Assembly: GCF_002269505.1 (NCBI RefSeq)
Contig: NZ_NQKQ01000001.1
Location: 310,001-374,000 of the forward strand
Reading direction: 5' to 3'
Length of the DNA stretch: 64,000 nt
From: Pseudomonas fragi
GTDB taxonomy: Bacteria; Pseudomonadota; Gammaproteobacteria; Pseudomonadales; Pseudomonadaceae
This document shows, in pieces, positions 18,996-29,228 of this stretch. Position numbers and translations under genes: made by a program. Position 1 is the stretch's first letter. Each line of letters starts with the position of its first letter. The notes below the pieces were generated by a model, which saw nothing but the letters and a program-made list of their open reading frames with translations, made no database searches and was not told the DNA's origin.

Positions 18996-20732
18996 ATGAA
19001 AGACACCATTCGCCAGCTTATTCAACAAGCCCTAGCTCAACTCGTCACAGAAGGTGTGTTGCCTGAAGGCCTGACGCCAGCGATTCAGGTGGAAAACGCC
19101 CGTGACAAAACCCACGGCGACTTCGCCAGCAACATCGCCATGATGCTGGCCAAGCCTGCAGGCATGAAGCCCCGTGACCTGGCTGAAAAAATCATCGCCG
19201 CCCTGCCGGCTGATGAGCAGATCAGCAAGACCGAAATCGCAGGCCCGGGCTTTCTGAACTTCTTCCAGAACACCCAGGCCCTGGCCTCGCGCCTTGATGC
19301 CGCACTGGCCGATGCAAAAATCGGCGTGCGCAAGGCCACCCCTGCCATGCGTACCGTGATCGACATGTCCGCGCCCAACCTGGCCAAAGAGATGCACGTG
19401 GGCCATTTGCGCTCCACCATCATTGGCGACGGCGTGGCTCGCGTCCTGGAATTTTTGGGCGACGAAGTGATTCGCCAGAACCACGTAGGCGACTGGGGCA
19501 CCCAGTTCGGCATGCTGATGGCCTACCTGGAAGAGAACCCGATCACCAGCGACGAGCTGAGTGACCTCGAAAACTTCTACCGCGCAGCCAAGAAACGCTT
19601 TGACGAGTCGCCGGAATTTGCCGATCGCGCCCGTAGTCTGGTGGTCAAGCTGCAAGCCGGCGACCCGGACTGCCTGGCGCTGTGGACCAAGTTCAAGGAC
19701 ATCTCGCTGTCCCACTGCCAGAAAATCTATGAGCAGTTGAACGTAAAACTGACCATGGCCGACGTAATGGGCGAAAGCGCCTACAACGATGACCTGATCA
19801 ACGTAGTCAACGATCTCAAGGCCAAAGGCATGCTGGTCGAGAGCAACGGCGCCCAGTGCGTGTTCCTCGACGAGTTCAAGAATGCCGAAGGCGAGCCGCT
19901 GCCCGTCATCATCGTCAAGGCCGACGGTGGCTATCTTTACGCCACCACTGACCTGGCGGCCATCCGCTACCGCAGCGGCGTATTGAAAGCCGATCGCGCC
20001 CTGTACTTTGTCGACCAGCGTCAGGCTCTGCACTTCCAGCAAGTATTCGCAGTTGCGCGCAAGGCCGGCTTCATCACCCATCCGATGGAAATGGAACACA
20101 TGGGCTTCGGCACCATGAACGGCGCCGACGGCCGTCCATTCAAGACCCGTGATGGCGGTACGGTCAAACTGATCGACCTGCTCAACGAAGCCAAAGAGCG
20201 CGCCTACACACTGGTTAAAGAGAAAAACCCGGAGCTGCCTGAAGACGAACTGCGCGCCATTGCCAAAGTTGTCGGGATTGGCGCGGTGAAATACGCCGAC
20301 CTGTCCAAGCATCGCACCAGCGACTACAGCTTCAACTTTGACCTGATGCTCAACTTCGAAGGCAATACAGCGCCATACCTGCTGTATGCCTACACCCGTG
20401 TCGCGGGCGTGCTCCGCAAGCTGGGCAAGGGTTTTGAAGAAGTTCAGGGCCAGATCGTGCTTGAAGCCCCGCAAGAGCAAGAACTGGCGGCCAAACTGGC
20501 GCAGTTCAGCGAAGTGCTGAACAACGTTGCCGAAAAAGGCACGCCGCACACCCTCTGCACCTACCTGTACGAAGTGGCCGGCCTGTTCTCCAGCTTCTAC
20601 GAGAACTGCCCGATCCTGAACGCAGAAGACGAAGCGCAAAAACAAAGCCGCTTGCGTCTGGCGGCACTGGCAGGCCGTACCCTCAAGCAAGGCCTGGAAC
20701 TGCTGGGTCTGGAAACCCTGGAGCGCATGTAA
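18996..20732 (+). CDS. argS: Arginyl-tRNA synthetase
   Basis: Class Ia synthetase charging tRNA-Arg. 578 residues: N-terminal tRNA D-loop-recognition domain, HIGH motif as HVGH in [21 protein letters not shown], no canonical KMSKS ([10 protein letters not shown] in its place, normal for many ArgRS), and a helical anticodon-binding domain ending in [10 protein letters not shown]. The ATG at 18996 fits the family and has GAGAAGA upstream. One base separates it from the next gene. Confidence 0.97.
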   Translation: MKDTIRQLIQQALAQLVTEGVLPEGLTPAIQVENARDKTHGDFASNIAMMLAKPAGMKPRDLAEKIIAALPADEQISKTEIAGPGFLNFFQNTQALASRLDAALADAKIGVRKATPAMRTVIDMSAPNLAKEMHVGHLRSTIIGDGVARVLEFLGDEVIRQNHVGDWGTQFGMLMAYLEENPITSDELSDLENFYRAAKKRFDESPEFADRARSLVVKLQAGDPDCLALWTKFKDISLSHCQKIYEQLNVKLTMADVMGESAYNDDLINVVNDLKAKGMLVESNGAQCVFLDEFKNAEGEPLPVIIVKADGGYLYATTDLAAIRYRSGVLKADRALYFVDQRQALHFQQVFAVARKAGFITHPMEMEHMGFGTMNGADGRPFKTRDGGTVKLIDLLNEAKERAYTLVKEKNPELPEDELRAIAKVVGIGAVKYADLSKHRTSDYSFNFDLMLNFEGNTAPYLLYAYTRVAGVLRKLGKGFEEVQGQIVLEAPQEQELAAKLAQFSEVLNNVAEKGTPHTLCTYLYEVAGLFSSFYENCPILNAEDEAQKQSRLRLAALAGRTLKQGLELLGLETLERM

Positions 20733-20733
20733 G

Positions 20734-21426
20734 TTGGCCGCCAAGAAAAAACCAGCACCCAAGCGTGGCGCCAGCCGGTATCAGGCGCCCGCCAAAAAGC
20801 CGATTCCGGGCTGGCTATGGATGGCCATCGGCCTGACCGTGGGCGCCTTTATCGTGTTTCTGATGAAGCTCGAACCCGGCCAGGGTGATGATGTCAAACG
20901 GGTCAAGCAAGAGCAGCAGAAAGCCACAAAAGTGGCCGAAGCCAACAAAACTGCGCCGAGCCCGACTCAGCCGGTCAAGCCCAAGTACGACTTCTATACC
21001 TTGCTGCCCGAGTCTGAAGTGCTCGTGCCACCGGAAGCCGTGCCCGAGAAGACCCTGCCGACGCCGCAAACCGCGCCGCTGACACCGGTAACACCGGCTG
21101 AAGCAGCGAAGATCGACACCGCCCGCGCCCAGGCGGCCTTGAGCGGAATCACTCCGCCTCCTGCGCCGCCAGTGGTCAAGGCAGCACCGGTGACCAAGTT
21201 CTTCCTGCAAGCGGGCTCATTCCGCAAGCAGGCCGATGCCGAGAAAGTGCGCGCGCAAATCATCCTGCTGGGCCAGACCGCTACGGTTGAAGCCGGCACC
21301 GTGAAAGACGAAACCTGGTACCGGGTGCTGGTCGGCCCGTTCAGCAATCGCGACCAGTTGACCGTGGCCCAAAAGCAATTGGCGGGTGGCGGGTTCAACA
21401 ACTTGCTGCTGCAACAGCGCCGCTGA
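20734..21426 (+). CDS. ftsN: FtsN-like SPOR-domain division protein
   Basis: Bitopic membrane protein, 230 residues, TTG start at 20734. Basic cytoplasmic tail, membrane helix about 26-46 ([18 protein letters not shown]), Pro/Ala-rich periplasmic linker and C-terminal SPOR domain about 152-227 ([19 protein letters not shown] ... WYRVLVGPF). Immediately downstream of argS, the usual Pseudomonas place for the septal-peptidoglycan activator FtsN. Identity rests on layout and synteny, because SPOR proteins are weakly conserved. Confidence 0.8.
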   Translation: MAAKKKPAPKRGASRYQAPAKKPIPGWLWMAIGLTVGAFIVFLMKLEPGQGDDVKRVKQEQQKATKVAEANKTAPSPTQPVKPKYDFYTLLPESEVLVPPEAVPEKTLPTPQTAPLTPVTPAEAAKIDTARAQAALSGITPPPAPPVVKAAPVTKFFLQAGSFRKQADAEKVRAQIILLGQTATVEAGTVKDETWYRVLVGPFSNRDQLTVAQKQLAGGGFNNLLLQQRR

Positions 21427-21458
21427 TACCAGCCGCTTCCACAGGTAAATACAAACCC

Positions 21459-21512
21459 TGTGGGAGCGAGCCTGATCGCGAAGGCATCATCGCGAGCAAG
21501 CTCGCTCCCACA
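21459..21512. repeat. REP element, GTGGGAGCGAGC type
   Basis: Inverted repeat with outer arms GTGGGAGCGAG/CTCGCTCCCAC around inner TCGCGA halves, between ftsN and the hslV promoter. Same family as the copies near 36.0, 47.3, 52.3 and 55.5 kb; this copy is diverged in the middle. Confidence 0.85.
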
Positions 21513-21562
21513 ACATCTTCGCCAAATCCCGCCTCCCCGTTCATCCCCATTCCCTCCCCGCT

Positions 21563-21590
21563 GTTGAAAAATCCGCGACAACCCCCATAT
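21563..21590 (+). promoter_or_regulatory. Heat-shock (sigma-32) promoter for hslVU
   Basis: GTTGAAA at 21563-21569 and CCCCATAT at 21583-21590, separated by 13 bp, match the sigma-32 consensus CTTGAAA / CCCCATNT with one mismatch in the -35. It lies about 46 bp before the hslV start, a natural distance. Confidence 0.75.
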
Positions 21591-21635
21591 GTATTTCCAT
21601 CAGGCATTTTCGCCCCGCTGCGTGGAGACTCTCCC

Positions 21636-22166
21636 TTGACCACCATCGTTTCAGTACGCCGCCACGGCAAAGTCGTCATGGCTGGCGACGGCCAGGTTTC
21701 TCTTGGCAATACCGTGATGAAAGGCAACGCGAAAAAAGTCCGTCGCCTTTACCACGGCCAGGTCATCGCCGGTTTCGCCGGTGCCACCGCTGATGCATTC
21801 ACCCTGTTCGAACGTTTTGAAGGCCAGCTTGAAAAGCACCAGGGCCATCTGGTTCGCGCCGCTGTCGAGTTGGCCAAAGAATGGCGTACCGACCGCTCGC
21901 TGAGCCGCCTTGAAGCCATGTTGGCCGTTGCCAATAAAGACGCATCCTTGATCATCACCGGTAACGGTGACGTGGTTGAGCCTGAAGACGGCTTGATCGC
22001 AATGGGTTCGGGCGGTGCATTCGCCCAGGCAGCGGCCCGCGCCCTGCTGATGAAAACCGAGCTCTCGGCCCGCGAAATCGCCGAAACCGCCCTCGGTATC
22101 GCTGGCGACATCTGCGTGTTCACCAACCACAACATCACTATTGAGGAGCAGGACCTCGCTGAATAA
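21636..22166 (+). CDS. hslV: ATP-dependent protease subunit HslV
   Basis: Peptidase half of the HslUV (ClpQY) protease. 176 residues, exact family length. The start is TTG at 21636, so that after Met removal Thr2 (TTIVSVRR) is the catalytic nucleophile. [14 protein letters not shown] and VRRLY are typical. Its heat-shock promoter lies just upstream and hslU follows 68 bp on. Confidence 0.96.
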   Translation: MTTIVSVRRHGKVVMAGDGQVSLGNTVMKGNAKKVRRLYHGQVIAGFAGATADAFTLFERFEGQLEKHQGHLVRAAVELAKEWRTDRSLSRLEAMLAVANKDASLIITGNGDVVEPEDGLIAMGSGGAFAQAAARALLMKTELSAREIAETALGIAGDICVFTNHNITIEEQDLAE

Positions 22167-22234
22167 GTCACCTGCCGGGCCGGTTCAACGGCCCGTTTGT
22201 GAACCTTGATTCTGCTAGAGGAACGCCAACTATT

Positions 22235-23569
22235 ATGTCCATGACTCCCCGCGAAATTGTCCACGAACTCAATCGCCACATCATCGGCCAGGACGACGCC
22301 AAGCGCGCCGTTGCCATCGCGCTGCGTAACCGCTGGCGCCGGATGCAACTGCCCGAAGAACTGCGCGTTGAAGTGACGCCAAAAAACATTCTGATGATCG
22401 GCCCGACCGGTGTCGGCAAAACCGAAATCGCCCGTCGCCTGGCCAAGCTGGCCAACGCACCGTTCATCAAGGTTGAAGCGACCAAGTTCACCGAAGTCGG
22501 CTATGTAGGCCGTGACGTCGAGTCGATCATCCGTGATCTGGCTGACGCAGCCATCAAGCTGCTGCGCGAGCAGGAAATCGTCAAGGTTCGCCACCGCGCC
22601 GAAGACGCCGCTGAAGAGCGCATCCTCGACGCCCTGCTGCCACCTGCCCGCACGTTCGGCGAAGAAGCTGCCGTACCGCAGGACTCCAACACTCGCCAGC
22701 TGTTCCGCAAGCGTCTGCGCGAAGGCCAGCTGGACGACAAGGAAATTGAAATCGAAGTGGCCGATGCTGTGGGCGTCGATATCTCCGCGCCGCCTGGCAT
22801 GGAAGAAATGACCAACCAGTTGCAAAGCCTGTTTGCCAACATGGGCAAAGGCAAGCGCAAGAGCCGCAAGCTGAAAGTCAAAGAAGCCCTGAAAATGGTG
22901 CGTGACGAAGAAGCCGGCCGCCTGGTCAACGACGAAGAACTCAAGGCCAAGGCCCTGGAAGCCGTTGAGCAGCACGGCATCGTGTTTATCGACGAGATCG
23001 ACAAAGTCGCCAAGCGCGGCAATGTCGGCGGTGCCGATGTGTCCCGCGAAGGCGTGCAGCGCGACCTGCTGCCGCTGATCGAAGGCTGCACCGTCAATAC
23101 CAAACTGGGCATGGTCAAGACCGACCACATCCTGTTTATCGCGTCCGGTGCATTCCACCTGAGCAAGCCGAGCGATCTGGTGCCTGAGCTGCAAGGCCGT
23201 CTGCCGATCCGCGTTGAGCTCAAGGCGCTGTCGCCACAGGATTTCGAGCGCATCCTCAGTGAGCCGCACGCTTCGTTGACCGAGCAATACCGCGAGCTGC
23301 TGAAAACCGAAGGCCTGAACATCGAGTTCATGCCTGAAGGCATCAAGCGCCTGGCGGAAATCGCCTGGCAAGTGAACGAGAAAACCGAGAACATCGGTGC
23401 CCGTCGCCTGCACACGCTGCTTGAGCGCTTGCTTGAAGAGGTGTCTTTCAGTGCCGGTGATATCGCCAGTGCACAGAATGAAGAGCCGATTCGCATCGAC
23501 GCCGAATACGTCAACAGCCACCTGGGCGAGCTGGCCGAGAACGAAGACCTCTCGCGCTACATCTTGTAA
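22235..23569 (+). CDS. hslU: ATP-dependent protease ATPase subunit HslU
   Basis: AAA+ unfoldase that feeds HslV. 444 residues: N-terminal [16 protein letters not shown], Walker [10 protein letters not shown] near 57-65, GYVGRDVES pore loop, intermediate domain, Walker B VFIDEIDK, and the C-terminal SRYIL that docks in HslV. The ATG at 22235 has a fitting ribosome-binding site (AGAGGAA). Confidence 0.97.
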   Translation: MSMTPREIVHELNRHIIGQDDAKRAVAIALRNRWRRMQLPEELRVEVTPKNILMIGPTGVGKTEIARRLAKLANAPFIKVEATKFTEVGYVGRDVESIIRDLADAAIKLLREQEIVKVRHRAEDAAEERILDALLPPARTFGEEAAVPQDSNTRQLFRKRLREGQLDDKEIEIEVADAVGVDISAPPGMEEMTNQLQSLFANMGKGKRKSRKLKVKEALKMVRDEEAGRLVNDEELKAKALEAVEQHGIVFIDEIDKVAKRGNVGGADVSREGVQRDLLPLIEGCTVNTKLGMVKTDHILFIASGAFHLSKPSDLVPELQGRLPIRVELKALSPQDFERILSEPHASLTEQYRELLKTEGLNIEFMPEGIKRLAEIAWQVNEKTENIGARRLHTLLERLLEEVSFSAGDIASAQNEEPIRIDAEYVNSHLGELAENEDLSRYIL

Positions 23570-23580
23570 GCCCTTCGCAC

Positions 23581-23605
23581 CTGTAGCCGCCCCCGGCGGC
23601 TACAG
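23581..23605. terminator. Stem-loop after hslU
   Basis: Perfect 11-bp stem CTGTAGCCGCC/GGCGGCTACAG with a CCC loop, 12 bp past the hslU stop. No T-run follows; it also belongs to the GTAGCCGC repeat type, so it may end transcripts only weakly. Confidence 0.4.
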
Positions 23606-23628
23606 CGCTTGTGCAATGACCAAAGGTC

Positions 23629-24006
23629 ATGACCATGATTCCCAGCGCCATCAACCTGCATAAAGCCTCAAAAACCCTCACCCTCAAATACCCGTCCGGC
23701 GAAGAGCACCACCTGCCGGCCGAGTTTTTGCGCGTGCACTCCCCATCTGCCGAGGTCCAGGGCCACGGCAATCCGATCCTGCAATTTGGCAAAATCAATG
23801 TCGGTTTGAGCAAGATAGAACCCGCAGGCCAATACGCGCTGAAACTGACCTTTGATGACGGTCACGACAGCGGGCTGTTTACCTGGGACTACCTCTACCA
23901 GCTGGGCGTACGCCAGGAAGAACTCTGGGCGGATTACCTGCAGGAACTGAAAAAAGCCGGCAAGTCCCGCGACCCTTCGGTTTCAGTGGTCAAATTGATG
24001 CTTTGA
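23629..24006 (+). CDS. DUF971 family protein
   Basis: 125 residues. The family resembles the N-terminal domain of gamma-butyrobetaine hydroxylase; its own function is unknown. Features seen: KTLTLKYPSGEEHHLPAEFLRVHSPSAEV, GQYALKLTFDDGHDSGLFTWDYLYQLG. In pseudomonads this gene lies between hslU and the PHA synthase phaC1; here the next gene is phaF. A second ATG at 23635 is also possible. Confidence 0.85.
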   Translation: MTMIPSAINLHKASKTLTLKYPSGEEHHLPAEFLRVHSPSAEVQGHGNPILQFGKINVGLSKIEPAGQYALKLTFDDGHDSGLFTWDYLYQLGVRQEELWADYLQELKKAGKSRDPSVSVVKLML

Positions 24007-24023
24007 GCCGGATTCAGCTTTTT

Positions 24024-24170
24024 TGTAGCCGCTGAGGAGCGCAGCGAGGCTGCGTCCGGCGGCGCAGCCGTCGTAGAACCTCAACTCCGGTTATTCAGAT
24101 GCTCTGCGTTTACCGGATTTGCGACGGCTTCGCCGCCGGACGCAGCCTCGCGCTGCTCGTCAGCGACTAC
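24024..24170. repeat. Inverted GTAGCCGCTGAGGAGCG-type repeat
   Basis: A left unit (GTAGCCGCTGAGGAGCGCAG..GGCGCAGCCGTCGTAG, 24025-24075) and a right unit in reverse (GCGACGGCTTCGCCGCC..CAGCGACTAC, 24120-24170) form a large imperfect inverted repeat. It fills the gap between the DUF971 gene and phaF and ends on the phaF stop codon, which is where the PHA synthesis genes would be expected. Confidence 0.75.
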
Positions 24171-24877
24171 ACAATGGGCCCGGCTGGCGTTGGCTCAACC
24201 GCGGGCGTTTTAACAGCGGCCGGTTTTTTGGCGGCCGGTTTGGCAGTCGCGGCTTTAGCAGGTGCTCGCTTGCTCGCCGCCGCAGGTGCTTTAACCGCCG
24301 CGGGCTTGGCTGCAGGTTTTGCTGCAGGCTTGGCAGCCGCTTTAACGGGGGCTTTCACCGCAGGTTTCACAGCCGCTTTGGCAACCACAGGTTTTGCCGC
24401 AGCCTTGGCAGGCACCGCCTTGCTCGCGACCGGCGCCTTGCTGGCCGCAACTTTGGCAGCCGCCGCCGTGAGCTTCTCGATATGCTTGGTCAGGGTCTCG
24501 ACCTTCGCATGCAGCGCTTTGACTTCTTCACGACTGGGCACACCCAGGCGGGTAATGGCGCTATTGAGACGCTTGTCGAAAGCCTCTTCAAACTCACCCC
24601 ATTTTTCCAGGGCCAGATCCTTGACATCCTCAACCCGCGAGCGCGCGGATGAGGTTGATGTTTTCACCCCTTCGGCCAATTTGTGCCCGGCGTCCTTGGC
24701 CAGTTTTTCTGCCTTCTCGCCATCCTTGACCAGCGTATCGAAGAGCTTGCTGCCGTCTGTATCAATCTTCGAGTACACACCCAAACCTGCGAGCCAGATT
24801 TTGCGTGAGTACTCTTCAACCTTGCCTACCCAGGTGTTGCTTTCTTTTGCAGCGGCAGTCGGTTTTTTAGCAGCCAT
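24167..24877 (-). CDS. phaF: PHA-granule phasin PhaF
   Basis: 236 residues. N-terminal phasin domain (about 1-120): SNTWVGKVEEYSRKIWLAGLG, WGEFEEAFDKRLNSAITRLGVPSREEV, then a short coiled coil (VETLTKHIEKLTAAA). C-terminal half is a histone-H1-like run of AAKPA-type repeats that binds DNA in P. putida PhaF. There PhaF coats PHA granules and ties them to the nucleoid. Here phaC1, phaZ, phaC2, phaD and phaI are absent from the locus, so PhaF may act on the chromosome alone or on PHA made from elsewhere. The stop overlaps a repeat. Confidence 0.9.
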   Translation of the reverse strand: MAAKKPTAAAKESNTWVGKVEEYSRKIWLAGLGVYSKIDTDGSKLFDTLVKDGEKAEKLAKDAGHKLAEGVKTSTSSARSRVEDVKDLALEKWGEFEEAFDKRLNSAITRLGVPSREEVKALHAKVETLTKHIEKLTAAAAKVAASKAPVASKAVPAKAAAKPVVAKAAVKPAVKAPVKAAAKPAAKPAAKPAAVKAPAAASKRAPAKAATAKPAAKKPAAVKTPAVEPTPAGPIV

Positions 24878-24961
24878 CGTGTTCCCCTCAATGTTATGTC
24901 GCGACGCCGGTGAGCAGGATCGTCGAATCATCAAGATGAACAAAGGTGCTCACCTGCATCA

Positions 24962-24990
24962 GGTTTAGACGCTAAACCGCCTTGTATCAA
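24962..24990 (-). promoter_or_regulatory. phaF promoter with operator-like palindrome
   Basis: TTGATA (24990-24985) and TAAACC (24967-24962) are 17 bp apart on the minus strand, about 90 bp before phaF. The palindrome GTTTAG-N3-CTAAAC at 24963-24977 covers the -10 and part of the spacer, where a repressor would block polymerase. A second palindrome, AGGTGCTCACCT, follows at 24944-24955. PhaD, the TetR-type regulator of phaI/phaF in P. putida, is a candidate ligand but its gene is missing here. Confidence 0.5.
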
Positions 24991-25021
24991 GGGCGTGGCC
25001 GCTATTAGACCGGCAGGACGA

Positions 25022-25297
25022 CTACGACAGCGCCTTATCCAGCGAGCGCTCGATTTCCGACTGGATCATGCCGCTCATCGCCGACATCAGCAGGCCCAGC
25101 TCAACATCGACTTTGACGTTGTTTTCGCTGATTTGCAGGGTGCCATTCACGCCCGAACGCTTGAGTTTTACTGTGTCACCTGCCCAAGTGGGTGTCAGAC
25201 CGTACTGGCTGGCCAGTTTCTCGACCAGAGGCTGAGCTTTTTCACGTGCGGCCTCAAGGCCCAGTTTGTGGGTACGTTCAACGCTGATACGCGCCAT
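25022..25297 (-). CDS. Polyhydroxyalkanoic acid system family protein
   Basis: 91 residues: [38 protein letters not shown], then a beta-rich half ([20 protein letters not shown]) and SMIQSEIE-like helix at the end. It belongs to the small family found beside pha genes (PHA_gran_rgn); biochemical function unknown. It lies upstream of phaF on the same strand and divergent from ubiE. The ATG at 25297 has an AGGAG-type site upstream. Confidence 0.85.
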   Translation of the reverse strand: MARISVERTHKLGLEAAREKAQPLVEKLASQYGLTPTWAGDTVKLKRSGVNGTLQISENNVKVDVELGLLMSAMSGMIQSEIERSLDKALS

Positions 25298-25403
25298 GGC
25301 GTCGCTCCTTGTAAATAAAGCCGCCACTATACATTCACCCTCGCCAAGACAAAGCCGGCCACCGGGATTAGAATGGCCAGCATTCTCTTTTGGTGACAGC
25401 GAT

Positions 25404-26174
25404 ATGACTGATCAGCGCAAAGGCAGCGATGCCGAACCCACCACTCACTTCGGCTTCAAAAACGTACCGGAAAGCCAAAAGGCCGAGAAAGTCGCCGAGG
25501 TTTTTCACTCTGTAGCCGGCAAATATGACCTGATGAACGACGTTCTGTCGGGCGGCATGCACCGTCTGTGGAAGCGTTTTACCATCGAGCTGTCCGGTGT
25601 TCGCCCCGGCAACAAGGTGCTGGACATCGCTGGCGGCACGGGCGACCTGGCCCGCAAGTTTTCCCACCTGGTAGGCCCTACCGGGCAGGTCGTGCTGGCC
25701 GATATCAACGCCTCCATGCTCAAGGTCGGTCGTGACCGCCTGCTCGACAAGGGCGTGGCCGGCAATATCGAGTTCGTCCAGGCCGACGCTGAAAAGCTGC
25801 CGTTCCCGGACAACTACTTCGATTGCGTAACCATCGCTTTCGGCCTGCGCAACGTGACCCATAAAGAAGACGCCCTGCGCTCCATGCTGCGCGTGCTCAA
25901 GCCGGGTGGCCGCCTGTTGGTGCTGGAGTTCTCCAAGCCAACCAACGCGCTGATGTCCAAGGTCTACGACACTTACTCGTTCGCCTTCATGCCGATGGTG
26001 GGCAAGCTGATCCTCAACGACCCGGACAGCTACCGCTACCTGGCCGAATCGATCCGCATGCACCCTGACCAGGAAACCCTGAAGTCGATGATGGTCGAGG
26101 CCGGTTTTGACCGCGTGACTTACCACAACATGACTTCCGGCATCGTCGCCCTGCACCGCGGCATCAAGCCCTGA
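25404..26174 (+). CDS. ubiE: Ubiquinone/menaquinone C-methyltransferase UbiE
   Basis: SAM-dependent C-methylation of the benzoquinol ring in ubiquinone synthesis. 256 residues. SAM motif [16 protein letters not shown], post-[14 protein letters not shown], then [17 protein letters not shown] and [17 protein letters not shown]. First gene of ubiE-ubiJ-ubiB: its TGA shares a base with the ubiJ ATG. Confidence 0.97.
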   Translation: MTDQRKGSDAEPTTHFGFKNVPESQKAEKVAEVFHSVAGKYDLMNDVLSGGMHRLWKRFTIELSGVRPGNKVLDIAGGTGDLARKFSHLVGPTGQVVLADINASMLKVGRDRLLDKGVAGNIEFVQADAEKLPFPDNYFDCVTIAFGLRNVTHKEDALRSMLRVLKPGGRLLVLEFSKPTNALMSKVYDTYSFAFMPMVGKLILNDPDSYRYLAESIRMHPDQETLKSMMVEAGFDRVTYHNMTSGIVALHRGIKP

Positions 26175-26797
26175 TGTTGCTGCGCGGCCTTCTCGCCAGC
26201 GTCGAACACGGCGTCAACCGCGTATTGCGGCTCGACAGCACGGCTCTGGCGCGCTTGCGCCCCTTGACCGGCAAGCTGATTGCCGTAGATTGCGCGAGCC
26301 CCTCGCTGCAACTGTTCATTCTGCCCAGCGATGAAGGCCTGATGCTGGCCAGCCAGTGGGCCGCCGAACCCGACTGCACTCTGCGTGCCCCCGCCAGCAG
26401 CCTGTTGCGTCTCGCCCTGAGCAAGGACAAGAGCGCCATCCTGCACAGCCCTGAAGTCGAGCTTGAAGGCGACAGCGCAGTGCTCATGGAGCTGGCGGCG
26501 GTGCTGCAAGACCTGGAGCTGGATTGGGAGTATGAACTCTCGAACTGGATCGGGCCTGTGGCCAGCGCATTGATCGGTGGTCATGTTCGCAGCCGCGCCA
26601 ACTGGTATCAGCAAGGGTTCGCCAGCCTCAATCAGAACCTGGCCGAATACCTGAGCGAAGAAGCTCGCACTTTGGTCGGAGAACGTGAAGCGCAAGCGCG
26701 CTTTGACGAGCTGGACCAACTCAAACTCGACCTGGATCGCCTTGAGGCGCGCTTTGAGCGCCTTGGCCGATCCCTCAATTCCAGCGATAACGCATGA
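26174..26797 (+). CDS. ubiJ: Ubiquinone accessory factor UbiJ
   Basis: 207 residues with an N-terminal SCP2-like lipid-binding domain (about 10-115, [24 protein letters not shown]) and a C-terminal coiled coil ([22 protein letters not shown]). In E. coli UbiJ forms the soluble Ubi complex with UbiK and probably holds the lipid intermediate. Overlaps ubiE by 1 bp and ubiB by 4 bp, so translation is likely coupled. Confidence 0.92.
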   Translation: MLLRGLLASVEHGVNRVLRLDSTALARLRPLTGKLIAVDCASPSLQLFILPSDEGLMLASQWAAEPDCTLRAPASSLLRLALSKDKSAILHSPEVELEGDSAVLMELAAVLQDLELDWEYELSNWIGPVASALIGGHVRSRANWYQQGFASLNQNLAEYLSEEARTLVGEREAQARFDELDQLKLDLDRLEARFERLGRSLNSSDNA

Positions 26798-28398
26798 AGC
26801 TGCTTGCCATACGCCGTTTGTTCCGCATCCAGCGCGTCGTCATTCGCTACCGGCTGGATGACCTGCTGTTCGCCCTGCCCTTGCCGTGGTGGATGCTGTC
26901 ACTGCGCTATGCCCTGCCGTGGCGCTGGTTTCCGCGCAAAAAGCTGGAGCTGAGCCGTGGTGCGGCCCTGCGCCTGGCCTTGCAGGATCTGGGGCCGATC
27001 TTCATCAAGTTCGGGCAGATCCTGTCAACGCGCCGCGATCTGCTGCCTGCCGACATCGCTGACGAGCTGATGCTGTTGCAAGACCGCGTGCCACCGTTTG
27101 ACCCGCAGTTGGCGGTCAAGCTGATCGAAGAACAGCTCGGCGCTAAAATCAGCGAGGTGTTCAGCCGTTTCGACATTGAACCGCTGGCCTCGGCCTCGGT
27201 GGCCCAGGTTCACTCGGCCAAACTCAAAACCGGCGAAGAAGTGGTGGTCAAGGTTGTACGCCCGGGTCTCAAGCCGATCATCGGCTCTGACCTGGCCTGG
27301 CTGTTTATCCTCGCCCGTACCGCCGAGCGTTTGAGCGCAGACGCCCGCTTGCTGCATCCGGTGGATGTGGTGAGTGACTACGAAAAAACCATTTACGACG
27401 AACTCGACCTGTTGCGCGAGGCGGCCAACGCCAGCCAGCTGCGCCGCAACTTCGAAGGCTCGCCGCTGATGTATGTGCCTCAGGTCTACTGGGACTGGTG
27501 CCGGCCCAAAGTGCTGGTGATGGAGCGGATCTACGGGATTCAGGTCACTGACCTTGAGGCCCTGGCCGATCAGCGCACCGACATGAAGATGCTGGCCGAG
27601 CGCGGCGTGGAGATTTTCTTCACCCAGGTGTTCCGCGACAGCTTCTTCCACGCCGACATGCACCCCGGCAACATTTTTGTCAGCACCGTAAACCCGTGGG
27701 CCCCGCAATATATCGCCATCGACTGCGGTATCGTCGGCAGCCTGACCCCCGAGGACCAGGACTACCTGGCGCGCAACCTGTTTGCCTTTTTCAAGCGCGA
27801 CTACCGTCGTGTGGCGCAGTTGCACATTGACTCTGGCTGGGTACCGGCGCACACCAAGCTCAACGAGTTTGAAGCGGCGATCCGTACCGTGTGCGAGCCG
27901 ATTTTCGAAAAACCGCTCAAGGAAATATCCTTTGGCCAGGTGCTGATGCGTCTGTTCCAGACGGCTCGGCGCTTCAATATGGAAGTTCAGCCGCAGTTGG
28001 TGCTGCTGCAAAAAACCCTGCTCAATATCGAAGGCCTGGGCCGTCAGCTGTACCCCGACCTGGACCTGTGGAGCACCGCCCAGCCGTTCCTGGAGCGCTG
28101 GATGCGTGAGCGCGTCAGCCCCAAAACCCTGCTGCGCAACCTGCACAGCCAGGTCGAGCAGATCCCGCACCTGGCCGGCATGACCCGCGACTTGCTCGAA
28201 CGCATGTCGCAGCCCCACGCCCACAACAAGCAGTTGGTCGTGCGTGAGCCCCGTGACAGCTGGTTCCTGCGCCTGATCGGTGCCGGGCATCTGGCTGCCG
28301 GTGCCTTGCTGGCCAGCCTCGGGCCGTTGCACACTGCCGGTTACTGGCCTGCCGGCATAATGCTGGCCGTGGGCTTGTATCTGATCGTGCGCCGATAG
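26794..28398 (+). CDS. ubiB: Ubiquinone biosynthesis kinase-like protein UbiB
   Basis: ABC1/ADCK-type atypical kinase, needed for ubiquinone synthesis. 534 residues: KxGQ motif in [16 protein letters not shown], Ala-rich loop [13 protein letters not shown], Lys in [22 protein letters not shown] catalytic loop with IDCGIVG. Two C-terminal membrane helices (about 490-530) anchor it. Confidence 0.96.
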   Translation: MKLLAIRRLFRIQRVVIRYRLDDLLFALPLPWWMLSLRYALPWRWFPRKKLELSRGAALRLALQDLGPIFIKFGQILSTRRDLLPADIADELMLLQDRVPPFDPQLAVKLIEEQLGAKISEVFSRFDIEPLASASVAQVHSAKLKTGEEVVVKVVRPGLKPIIGSDLAWLFILARTAERLSADARLLHPVDVVSDYEKTIYDELDLLREAANASQLRRNFEGSPLMYVPQVYWDWCRPKVLVMERIYGIQVTDLEALADQRTDMKMLAERGVEIFFTQVFRDSFFHADMHPGNIFVSTVNPWAPQYIAIDCGIVGSLTPEDQDYLARNLFAFFKRDYRRVAQLHIDSGWVPAHTKLNEFEAAIRTVCEPIFEKPLKEISFGQVLMRLFQTARRFNMEVQPQLVLLQKTLLNIEGLGRQLYPDLDLWSTAQPFLERWMRERVSPKTLLRNLHSQVEQIPHLAGMTRDLLERMSQPHAHNKQLVVREPRDSWFLRLIGAGHLAAGALLASLGPLHTAGYWPAGIMLAVGLYLIVRR

Positions 28399-28477
28399 CC
28401 AGCCCCGGGCGAGGCTGGCAAACTGTCAATTCACCAGGCCTCAGCCACAGGGCTGAGGCAGGTTGTCGGAGTCGAAC

Positions 28478-28879
28478 ATGAAAGACTGGCTGGACGAGAT
28501 CAAATGGGACAACGACGGCCTGGTGCCAGCGATTGCCCAGGACCACAAAACCGGGCGCGTGCTGATGATGGCCTGGATGAACCGCGAGGCACTGAGCCTG
28601 ACAGCGGCCGAGAACCGTGCCATTTACTGGTCACGTTCCCGTGGCAAGCTGTGGCGCAAGGGCGAAGAGTCCGGCCACGTGCAAAAGCTGCATGAAATGC
28701 GCCTGGACTGCGACGCCGATGTGATCATCCTGATGGTCGAGCAAATCGGTGATATCGCCTGCCATACCGGTCGTCAGAGCTGCTTCTACCGCGTGTACGA
28801 AAACGCCGAGTGGAAGACCGTCGACCCGGTGCTTAAAGATCCGCACGCCATTTATCAAGCAGGACACTCCCATGACTGA
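28478..28879 (+). CDS. hisI: Phosphoribosyl-AMP cyclohydrolase
   Basis: Third step of histidine synthesis. 133 residues; in pseudomonads hisI and hisE are separate genes rather than a fusion. Zinc and magnesium site residues are in [18 protein letters not shown] and [14 protein letters not shown] at 28478; an in-frame TTG 15 bp earlier is unlikely. Overlaps hisE by 8 bp. Confidence 0.97.
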   Translation: MKDWLDEIKWDNDGLVPAIAQDHKTGRVLMMAWMNREALSLTAAENRAIYWSRSRGKLWRKGEESGHVQKLHEMRLDCDADVIILMVEQIGDIACHTGRQSCFYRVYENAEWKTVDPVLKDPHAIYQAGHSHD

Positions 28880-29204
28880 CACCCTGAGCCGCGTAGCCCA
28901 AGTGCTCGAAGCGCGCAAAGGCGCAACCCCGGACAGCTCCTATGTCGCCAGCCTGTACCACAAGGGCCTGAACAAGATTCTGGAAAAGGTTGGCGAAGAG
29001 TCGATCGAAACCATCATCGCCGCCAAGGACGCTGCCATCAGCGGTGATTGCAGCGATGTCATCTACGAAACAGCCGATCTGTGGTTCCATAGCATGATCA
29101 TGCTGGCCCAGCTGGGGCAGCACCCTCAGGCCGTACTGGATGAACTGGAGCGTCGTATCGGCACCTCCGGCCATGTGGAAAAAGCCTCGCGGCCGTCCAC
29201 CTAA
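28872..29204 (+). CDS. hisE: Phosphoribosyl-ATP pyrophosphatase
   Basis: Second step of histidine synthesis, hydrolysing PR-ATP to PR-AMP. 110-residue all-helical MazG-like protein with metal-binding [15 protein letters not shown] and [12 protein letters not shown]. Ribosome-binding site (AGGACA) lies inside hisI. Confidence 0.96.
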   Translation: MTDTLSRVAQVLEARKGATPDSSYVASLYHKGLNKILEKVGEESIETIIAAKDAAISGDCSDVIYETADLWFHSMIMLAQLGQHPQAVLDELERRIGTSGHVEKASRPST

Positions 29205-29228
29205 CCCTTATTTGCAAAGGAACAGATC

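Noticed and set aside
19032..20762. 576-codon open frame antisense to argS
   Set aside because: Result of GC-biased third positions in argS; no domain and no ribosome-binding site.
21749..23521. 590-codon open frame antisense to hslVU
   Set aside because: Spans two conserved genes in reverse; composition typical of a shadow.
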